Assembly: GCA_026991065.1 (NCBI GenBank)
Contig: JALXCG010000182.1
Span: forward strand, 1 to 7,570
Direction: 5' to 3'
Length of the DNA: 7,570 nt
Origin: Gemmatimonadota bacterium
GTDB taxonomy: Bacteria > GCA-2686955
The position numbers were made by a program, and so were the translations under genes. This document shows positions 1-4,918 of this stretch, one piece after another. The notes below the pieces were generated by a model. It searched no databases. It was not told where the DNA came from and saw nothing but the letters and a program-made list of their open reading frames with translations. Positions within the stretch are counted from its first letter, which is position 1, and each line of letters begins with the position of its first letter.

Positions 1-3
1 CCC

Positions 4-1500
4 ATGCCCCACACCCACTCCAGCCCCGCCGCGCCGTTCCAGCCCGATCCCGATCTGATCAACAGCGACATCGCGCCGGTTCCCCCCGCCGCGCGGAACT
101 GGAGCATCTGGAGCATGGCCTCGCTCTGGGTCGGCATGGTGGTCTGCGTGCCCACCTACATGCTGGCGGCGGGGCTGATTCAGCAGGGAATGAGCTGGAG
201 CCAGGCGGTCCTCACCGTCCTGCTGGGCAACCTGATCGTGCTCTTCCCCATGCTGCTCAACGGCCACCCCGGCACCCGCTACGGCGTCCCCTTCCCGGTC
301 CTCGCCCGCGCCGCATTCGGCATTCGCGGCGCCCACGTGCCGGCGATCCTGCGCGCCCTGGTCGCCTGCGGCTGGTTCGGCATCCAGACTTGGGTCGGTG
401 GCTCGGCGATCTACCAACTGGCCAGCGCCCTGCTCGGGCTCGACAGCGGCGCGGCGCTGCTGCCCCTGCTCGGCATCAACACCGCCCAACTGATCTCCTT
501 CCTGCTCTTCTGGCTGCTCCAGGTGGTGATTGTCTACCGCGGAGTCGAGTCGATCCGCTTCCTGGAGGTGCTGGCCGCGCCCTTCCTCATCGTCATGGGG
601 TTGGCCCTGCTCCTTTGGGCCCACCAGAAGGCCGGCGGCTTCGGCGAGATGCTCGCCGCGCCCAGCCAGTTCGCCTCCGGCGGCCCGCGCGAGGGGCAGT
701 TCTGGGCGGTCTTCTTCCCTTCGCTCACCGCCATGGTCGGCTTCTGGGCCACCCTCTCGCTCAACATCCCCGACTTCACCCGCTACGCCAAGAGCCAGCG
801 GGACCAGATGCTCGGTCAGGCGCTCGGGCTTCCCGCCACCATGACCCTCTTCGCCTTCATCGGCGTCGCCGTGACCAGTGCCACCGTCACGATCTTCGGT
901 GAAGCGATCTGGGATCCCACCGTTCTGCTGGGGCGGATGGGGGGCGGTTTTTCGGTGCTGATCTCGCTCTTCGCGCTGACCATCGCCACCCTCTCCACCA
1001 ACATCGCTGCCAACGTGGTGTCGCCGGCCAACGCCTTCATCAACCTCAATCCGCGGCGCATCAGTTTTCGCTTCGGCGGTCTGCTCACCGCCGGTATCGG
1101 CATCGCGATCTTTCCCTGGAAACTGCTGGAGAGCAGTGGTGGCTACATCTTCACCTGGCTGATCGGCTACTCCGCTCTGCTCGGGCCGATCGGCGGCATC
1201 CTGATCGCCGATTACTACCTGCTGCGCAGATGCCGTCTCGACCTGAACGGCCTCTACCAGCGCCGCGGTCCCTACAGCTACCGGGCGGGATTCAACCCGG
1301 TGGCGATTGTCAGCCTGCTCCTCGCCATCCTGCCCAATCTACCCGGATTCCTGCACGCCGCCGGGCTCGCCCCCGGAGTCGGCCCATTCTGGCGCGCCCT
1401 CTACACCTACGCCTGGTTTGTCGGCTTCTTCCTGGCCGGCGCACTCTACTGGGCCGGCATGCGGCTTAGCCTGGCCGGCCGCCGGATGGCGGCCGGCTGA
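4..1500 (+). CDS. NCS1-family nucleobase/hydantoin/allantoin-type cation symporter
   Basis: Inner-membrane permease of the NCS1 (Mhp1-like) family, expected to import a purine, pyrimidine, hydantoin or allantoin-type compound with a cation. The 498 residues match the usual family length and contain about twelve hydrophobic segments. Family hallmarks are visible: NSDIAPVPP near residue 20, LNGHPGTRYGVPFPVLARA at 85-103, WFGIQTW at 124-130, GFWATLSLNIPDFTRYA at 246-262, and STNIAANVVSPAN at 331-343. From memory of the Mhp1 structure, W124 and Q128 correspond to the TM3 substrate residues, W248 to the TM6 tryptophan, N337 to the TM8 asparagine, and A328/S331/T332 to the sodium site; all are kept. 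The ATG lies 3 nt from the window edge, so its ribosome site cannot be seen and a slightly earlier start is possible. Relatives often sit beside dihydropyrimidinase or amidohydrolase genes, which would be to the left. The exact substrate cannot be read from the sequence. Confidence 0.93.
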   Translation: MPHTHSSPAAPFQPDPDLINSDIAPVPPAARNWSIWSMASLWVGMVVCVPTYMLAAGLIQQGMSWSQAVLTVLLGNLIVLFPMLLNGHPGTRYGVPFPVLARAAFGIRGAHVPAILRALVACGWFGIQTWVGGSAIYQLASALLGLDSGAALLPLLGINTAQLISFLLFWLLQVVIVYRGVESIRFLEVLAAPFLIVMGLALLLWAHQKAGGFGEMLAAPSQFASGGPREGQFWAVFFPSLTAMVGFWATLSLNIPDFTRYAKSQRDQMLGQALGLPATMTLFAFIGVAVTSATVTIFGEAIWDPTVLLGRMGGGFSVLISLFALTIATLSTNIAANVVSPANAFINLNPRRISFRFGGLLTAGIGIAIFPWKLLESSGGYIFTWLIGYSALLGPIGGILIADYYLLRRCRLDLNGLYQRRGPYSYRAGFNPVAIVSLLLAILPNLPGFLHAAGLAPGVGPFWRALYTYAWFVGFFLAGALYWAGMRLSLAGRRMAAG

Positions 1501-1510
1501 GCAGGAACGC

Positions 1511-1532
1511 CCGCGGCGATCGATCTCCGCGG
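1511..1532. terminator. GC-rich hairpin between convergent genes, possible bidirectional terminator
   Basis: Two copies of the self-complementary hexamer CCGCGG (1511-1516 and 1527-1532) flank a 10-nt loop. They sit in the 50-bp space between the stop of the + strand permease gene (1500) and the stop of the - strand secreted-protein gene (1551). The position suits a shared terminator. Neither side has a T tract, so a Rho-independent role is only a guess. Confidence 0.3.
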
Positions 1533-1550
1533 ATCCCCGCGAACTGTAGA

Positions 1551-3236
1551 TCACTTGGCGAGGATCAGTTTTTGTTCCGTGGTGGTTCCGGCGCTGCGCA
1601 GGCGAACGATGTAGACACCGGAAGCAACCCGGTTTCCGGAGTCGGCGCGTCCATCCCACACTGCGCGATGATCGCCCGCCGCGCGCATCCCATCCACCAG
1701 CGTGCGGATCCGCGCTCCCCGCCGGTCGTAGATCGCGAGTTGCACCCGGCCGGCGCGACCCAGATGGAACGGGATGGCGGTGCGTGGATTGAACGGGTTG
1801 GGTTCGGCCGGGCCCAGCGCGGCGCCGGGCGCCGGTGTTGCGTCACTCCCGGATTCCTCTTCGATGCCGGTGGGGTGACACATCTCGTCGTAGAGGATCC
1901 GTGCCGCCTCGACCCGGGCATCCAACTCGGAGAAGTCCCGCAGGTCGGGATCCTCCTGGGGGTAGATGCGCGCCGTCACCAACGCGATGGTGTAGGACGC
2001 ACTGTCTCCCGGGGCGATGGTGAACGGCCCGAAGGATGCAAGGAAACGGGTGTCCCTCGCCCCGACAGGATCACCGTCGCGTTCTGTGTTGAGCTGGTCT
2101 GGATCCACATACAGGTCACACCCGGGGGGATCGACGCAGAGCGAGTCGGGAAGTGTGGCGTTCTGCCAGCCGCAGAGCAACCGATACTTGTTGCTGTCTC
2201 CTTGCGGAGTTCCGCTGCCGCCGTCCGGGAAAGGTTGTCCGGGACCCCAGTCGCGGGCCGGGTCGGAGTCGCTCAGCCACCAGTTGAAACCGAGCGCCGG
2301 CCGGGCGGCGCCGGGTGTGTCGAGCAGGGCCAGAGCCAGCGCGTAGGGCACCAGAACCGAGTCGCCGGAAGACGGTTGACGATACTCCGGGCCATCGTAG
2401 TCGGCGATCCACGCATAGTCGAATCCAGCGCCCGACTCACCCGTGCTGCGCCGGCCGACGATGTCGTCGCGGGAATTGGCGGAAGCCTCGGAAATGTTGG
2501 CCGGTGTCGGCCCCACGTCTCCATCGATGTAGTAGCCGATATAGGCATCCCTGAGGAGTTGGGTGCCGATGTTGGTTACGGTCCCGTCGATGAGGATCAT
2601 GTCGCCGGCATCCTGATCCGTCCAGGAGCGGTAGATCTCCCGCACGTCGATCTGCAGCGGCAGGTGGTTGGGAGAGATGCGGGGGCAAAGCGTTGCCAAT
2701 GCCGTATCCTGATAGCCGGCGACGATCTCCAGGGGGGCGCAGGCGGCTTCGGAGTAATGCGGGGACCACGGGTCGGAAGAGCGGATGCGCAAAGTGTCGG
2801 CGCTGGAACTTCCCGCCTGGAACTCCTCCTCCAGTACCCAGCCATCGTGGCCGGTGGTCACCAGAGTGTCGTCACCGACAATGGCGCCGACCCACAAGGC
2901 GCCCAGAAACAGAAAGTCGTAACTGGCCTCGGCGGAGTAACGCAGGCCGGTGTAACCCGGGTGGTCGCAAGTTTCGGTGTAGGGGTCGTCGAAACTCTCC
3001 TCGGGCAGTCCGAGAATGCCGAAATTGGATCCGAGCAGCCAAAGATCGGCCAGGTCGACACAACGTTGTTGCACGTTTTCGCAGGCACCTCCGGCCCATG
3101 CCCGTTGTGCTTGTGGTGGCAACATCGGGGGCTGTGCGGGGAGGCTGCAGGCCCGGCGGGCGCCGGCGGCGAAAAACAGACAACACAACCCAACGAAAAC
3201 GGCAACAGTGTGCAGTTTATAGTGCTTATTGCTCAT
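1551..3236 (-). CDS. Secreted protein of unknown function with C-terminal FlgD-Ig / T9SS-like sorting tail
   Basis: Exported protein of 561 residues. A basic start (MSNKHYK) and hydrophobic stretch at about 11-26 form a signal peptide. The ARRAC at 26-30 is not a good lipobox, so cleavage by signal peptidase I near 25-30 is more likely. The large middle part (about 50-455) is not recognised; it is rich in Asp, Gly and Tyr, with scattered cysteines (52, 59, 90, 166, 184, 355, 367, 373, 453) that could form disulfides. The C-terminus (about 479-561) shows NPFNPRT at 480-486, then V.L.IYDRRG..IRTLVDG, AG.H..VWDGR.DSG and SGVYIVRLRSAG ending TTEQKLILAK. This is the pattern of FlgD Ig-like / T9SS type A sorting-like domains. 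The frame stays open upstream to 3671, but the start at 3236 is chosen because the signal peptide begins there, AGGAG lies 5 nt before the ATG, and a promoter with a leader precedes it. Its partner or substrate is unknown. Confidence 0.85.
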   Translation of the reverse strand: MSNKHYKLHTVAVFVGLCCLFFAAGARRACSLPAQPPMLPPQAQRAWAGGACENVQQRCVDLADLWLLGSNFGILGLPEESFDDPYTETCDHPGYTGLRYSAEASYDFLFLGALWVGAIVGDDTLVTTGHDGWVLEEEFQAGSSSADTLRIRSSDPWSPHYSEAACAPLEIVAGYQDTALATLCPRISPNHLPLQIDVREIYRSWTDQDAGDMILIDGTVTNIGTQLLRDAYIGYYIDGDVGPTPANISEASANSRDDIVGRRSTGESGAGFDYAWIADYDGPEYRQPSSGDSVLVPYALALALLDTPGAARPALGFNWWLSDSDPARDWGPGQPFPDGGSGTPQGDSNKYRLLCGWQNATLPDSLCVDPPGCDLYVDPDQLNTERDGDPVGARDTRFLASFGPFTIAPGDSASYTIALVTARIYPQEDPDLRDFSELDARVEAARILYDEMCHPTGIEEESGSDATPAPGAALGPAEPNPFNPRTAIPFHLGRAGRVQLAIYDRRGARIRTLVDGMRAAGDHRAVWDGRADSGNRVASGVYIVRLRSAGTTTEQKLILAK

Positions 3237-3240
3237 CGGT

Positions 3241-3246
3241 TCTCCT
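3241..3246 (-). promoter_or_regulatory. Ribosome binding site that fixes the start at 3236
   Basis: Read on the - strand this is AGGAGA; its AGGAG core (3242-3246) lies 5 nt before the ATG at 3234-3236. It decides in favour of the internal start, whose product begins with a signal peptide, over upstream starts in the same open frame. Confidence 0.8.
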
Positions 3247-3265
3247 ATCTCGATCCCAGGACTAC

Positions 3266-3284
3266 TCTCGGCCTTCTTCCGAGA
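3266..3284 (-). promoter_or_regulatory. Leader hairpin 2 (proximal to the ribosome site)
   Basis: Arms TCTCGG (3266-3271) and CCGAGA (3279-3284) pair perfectly over a 7-nt loop. The hairpin lies about 20 nt upstream of the Shine-Dalgarno site, in the predicted untranslated leader of the 1551-3236 gene. No T run follows, so it is not a standard terminator. It may be a structural part of the leader. Confidence 0.35.
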
Positions 3285-3291
3285 CTTTGTT

Positions 3292-3314
3292 GCCACCGGC
3301 GTCCCGCCGGCGGC
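3292..3314 (-). promoter_or_regulatory. Leader hairpin 1 at the predicted 5' end of the transcript
   Basis: On the - strand GCCGCCGGC (3314-3306) can pair with GCCGGTGGC (3300-3292) across a 5-nt loop. In RNA the stem is nine consecutive pairs including one G-U. It begins only a few nucleotides after the transcription start expected from the promoter at 3324-3352. A strong stem there often protects mRNA from 5' decay. That role is inferred. Confidence 0.4.
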
Positions 3315-3323
3315 GCTCCCATT

Positions 3324-3352
3324 CTGATAGGACTGGTGGGCGGCGGTGTCAA
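3324..3352 (-). promoter_or_regulatory. Predicted sigma-70-type promoter for the secreted-protein gene
   Basis: On the - strand a perfect -35 hexamer TTGACA (3352-3347) is followed by a 17-nt spacer and TATCAG (3329-3324), a 4-of-6 match to TATAAT. Transcription would start near 3317, giving a leader of about 80 nt before the ATG at 3236. An AT-only tract (3364-3373), conspicuous in this GC-rich DNA, lies at about -48 to -57, where a distal UP element would be. The -10 is imperfect, but spacing and position relative to the gene are good. Confidence 0.6.
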
Positions 3353-3453
3353 CGAGGAGAACCAAAATAAAAACGGTCGGGCTGCGGGGCCGCCGGAGCA
3401 TCCTGATGCGGAAGCCAGGGAGATGAGCTGTTGCCGCCGCTCTCTCGTTGGGT

Positions 3454-3612
3454 AAATCGGGCGCCGCAACTTGAGGCCGCCGACTCACCGAGCAGGCCGG
3501 CGGCTTCGGCGCGGTCGGTGAGTCCGCCGTCGCCGGCGTTGTACGGAAAGCGCATTCGGTCGCGCGGATCCATTCCAGTGATGACGACGTCCAGGAGCGC
3601 GTCGCCGTCCGA
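3454..3612 (-). pseudogene. Relic of an FG-GAP/VCBS (ASPIC/UnbV-type) repeat
   Basis: The - strand frame that continues after the stop of the 3634-4059 gene reads as one FG-GAP/VCBS-type repeat: SDGDALLDVVITGMDP, then a Tyr-Asn followed by AGDGGLTDRAEAAGL, then LGESAAS. Known repeats of this kind run roughly D-G-D-x-x-L-D-x-V-x-T-G, N-x-G-D-G-x-F-T-D-V-T-x-A-A-G-L, then a Ser/Ala-rich turn before the next Asp-rich calcium loop. After about residue 53 the similarity ends, and the frame closes near 3349 in the promoter region. There is no signal peptide, good start or ribosome site, and only about one repeat where such proteins have many. It is best read as the remnant of a large secreted repeat protein. 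Chance resemblance is possible but the ordered matches make it less likely. Confidence 0.5.
3482..3524. repeat. 10-bp perfect inverted repeat
   Basis: GACTCACCGA (3482-3491) and its exact complement TCGGTGAGTC (3515-3524) are separated by 23 nt that contain a further small GC stem. The pair lies inside the FG-GAP-like relic and about 130 bp upstream of the -35 box of the 1551-3236 gene. It could be an operator-like site, but its position within former coding sequence makes coincidence quite possible. Confidence 0.3.
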
Positions 3613-3634
3613 CCGGCGCGGATGACGCGCCGGT
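3612..3634 (-). terminator. Perfect hairpin at the stop codon of the small secreted-protein gene
   Basis: Arms ACCGGCGCG (3612-3620) and CGCGCCGGT (3626-3634) pair over nine bases with a 5-nt loop. The right arm overlaps the last base of the TAA stop (3636-3634) of the gene read leftward. Its place at the very end of that gene suggests a transcript end or 3' stabilising structure. No T tract follows on the - strand, so it is not a canonical Rho-independent terminator. Confidence 0.5.
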
Positions 3635-4059
3635 TACTCCGCCCACCAGAGGGTGGCCGCCAAATGCTCACCGGCCGCCTCGGTTCCGCTCTCGCAGGGG
3701 AGTAGCGGCATATCCTTGACCGAGCCGAGGGAGATCACCTGGGCTTCGCCGGGGCCGCCGAGCAGGCGGTAGTTGCCGGCGAAGGTGGCCAGGGGGGTGC
3801 AGGACTCCAGATCCTCCCGAACCAGCCAGTGCATCTCGTAGGCGTTGTCGCCGAAGGCCCAGTTGCCCAGTACCGCGCCGGGGACGCACTGCGGAACAGG
3901 GATCTGCACGGTGCCGGTGATGCGGTTGTCGTTGTTCAGCTCCAGATTCCACTCGGCACCGTCGCCATCGACGAAGCAGAGGCTGATGGCACCCGCGTTG
4001 GTGGCGGCGGCGGTGAGGAGAGTGGCGGTCGCGAGGAGGGTGGCGAAAACGGTTTTCAC
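3634..4059 (-). CDS. Small secreted four-cysteine protein of unknown function
   Basis: This gene encodes 141 residues and is not recognised. The start is taken as GTG at 4059-4057. There, MKTVFATLLATATLL begins a clear signal peptide ending in NAGA, with likely cleavage after residue 24, and GGAG lies 8 nt upstream. Upstream in-frame starts would put a Pro/Arg-rich stretch before the signal peptide and are unlikely. The mature part of about 117 residues starts ISLCFVDGDGAEWNLELNN and looks rich in beta strands, with regularly placed aromatic residues (W37, W67, W78, F93, Y97) and exactly four cysteines (28, 58, 87, 122), which could make two disulfides. The W..ELNN.....GTV pattern recalls small beta-barrel folds such as avidin or lipocalin-like proteins, but no family signature supports that. 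It stands alone, with noncoding or decayed DNA on both sides. Confidence 0.7.
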   Translation of the reverse strand: MKTVFATLLATATLLTAAATNAGAISLCFVDGDGAEWNLELNNDNRITGTVQIPVPQCVPGAVLGNWAFGDNAYEMHWLVREDLESCTPLATFAGNYRLLGGPGEAQVISLGSVKDMPLLPCESGTEAAGEHLAATLWWAE

Positions 4060-4545
4060 GGGGGAGACTCCAGAATGAACAGTAGAGCCGGCGGGACGCG
4101 GCCGTTGGCACAACACCGGCGGTGACGAAACCATAACAATAACCTGGATCGCGCGGCAGGGGGCGATCGCCGTGGAATCATGGGGAGGACTCGGGGGCGG
4201 TCCGTCGAGCATGGCTGCGGCTCCCAATGTAGGCTGCGGAGGACGGTGAGTTGGTCTTCCGTCCCACCCCGGCGCCGCGCGCAGGAGACTTGACCCGCAT
4301 CACCTGCCGGGGCTGTCGTCGGCTGATGCTGCCGCTACGGAAACAGCGCCGTGCACTCCGGCAGCGACCGCGCTCACTTCGATCCACACCTCGAAGAGAC
4401 GCAGCTTGTTCGTCCCCACTGACCGGGTTGGCGCCGAGCAATGTCGCCGGAATCTGCCGGCCATGGTGGGCGATGCGCTTGCGGCCGATGCCGTGGATCG
4501 CGCCCGGCCCTTCAGCAGAAATCGGGACAGAACATCAGGGGAACC
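4060..4545. other. Intergenic region with no supported gene
   Basis: This stretch holds the upstream region of the 3634-4059 gene and further DNA downstream of the FGE-like relic. Several frames stay open on both strands, as expected at this GC content. None has a credible start, ribosome site or recognisable protein pattern. A locally AT-rich patch (about 4132-4145) reads TTATTGTTATGG on the - strand and might belong to a promoter, but no matching -35 box was seen. Confidence 0.5.
4068..4071 (-). promoter_or_regulatory. Ribosome binding site supporting the GTG start
   Basis: Read on the - strand this is GGAG (within TGGAGT), 8 nt before the GTG at 4059. Together with the signal peptide that starts exactly there, it selects this GTG over earlier in-frame starts. 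No convincing -35/-10 pair was found upstream. Confidence 0.55.
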
Positions 4546-4789
4546 TCAGCCCGATCTGGCAGGGCGGAAGCCGATGGTGTGGGAGGGGTAGGAGGGGTCG
4601 AAGGCATGGCGGCTGGAGACAGGAAGGTAGGAGGGGAGTTGCCCCAACTGCCGCCCCGTACGACCCGGCAGTCCTGGCCCCCGGATCTCCCTGGATCGGT
4701 TGCCGGTGAAGCGCCCAGATCGCAGTCCCACGCGTCATCGCGCCACTGAGCCCATGTCCAACGTTGCGCAGAGAAGAAACGCCATTGGA
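4546..4789 (-). pseudogene. Broken C-terminal end of a formylglycine-generating-enzyme (FGE/SUMF1)-like protein
   Basis: Three - strand frames join into the C-terminal signature of the FGE-sulfatase family. Frame one ends ...SLRNV (4760-4765). One base is missing, and frame two gives WTWAQWRDDAWD, then a TDP and CRVVRGGSWGNS (down to 4635). One more base is missing near 4633, and frame three gives SYLPVSSRHAF, DPSYPSHTIGFRPARSG and a TGA stop at 4548-4546. Known members show GNVWEW, then RV.RGGSW, then a ..L..A.R region, then a terminal GFR.AR. Here the pieces appear in order and with normal spacing. Two single-base deletions, the missing N-terminal domain and the lack of a start show that it is not functional. 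The 4790-4918 stretch may hold more of the relic but is not clearly recognisable. Sequencing error could explain one shift but not the missing 5' part. Confidence 0.7.
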
Positions 4790-4918
4790 AAACGCGAGTT
4801 CGCAGTAAGAAGCATCCAGGTCGATGAGTTCCTTGGTGCTCCATCGAGGTTGTCCTGAACCGATCGGGTCAGGGTCCATTTGGCGCGGCTGAGGAAAGCA
4901 TAACAGCGCGGCAGCGAC

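Noticed and set aside
3355-3400. GC stretch followed by a T-rich run on the - strand, as a Rho-independent terminator
   Set aside because: Only a weak 3+3 bp stem with a bulged interior can be drawn before the T run. The AT tract is better placed as an UP element for the TTGACA promoter.
1572-3455. Long + strand open frame of 627 codons
   Set aside because: It lies antisense over the whole 1551-3236 secreted gene, lacks a ribosome site or any recognisable motif, and is a by-product of GC-rich codon use on the other strand.
3501-3573. ATG at 3573 as the start of a real 74-residue gene
   Set aside because: The FG-GAP-like similarity already begins upstream of this Met, there is no ribosome site, and the C-terminal half runs into the promoter region. 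It fits a relic better.
4303-4545. - strand frame remaining open after the FGE-like stop, with a plausible-looking Val/Ala-rich end
   Set aside because: There is no start, ribosome site or recognisable family. An 81-codon open run is expected by chance at this GC content.
4587-4636. 11-bp direct repeat GGTAGGAGGGG as a possible mobile-element or binding-site repeat
   Set aside because: Both copies encode repeated Pro-Ser-Tyr codons of the FGE-like relic on the - strand, so coding sequence explains them.
4251-4709. + strand open frame of 152 codons in the large gap
   Set aside because: The composition is Arg/Pro-rich, as in GC-rich noncoding frames. It runs antisense through the FGE-like relic and has no ribosome site or family pattern.
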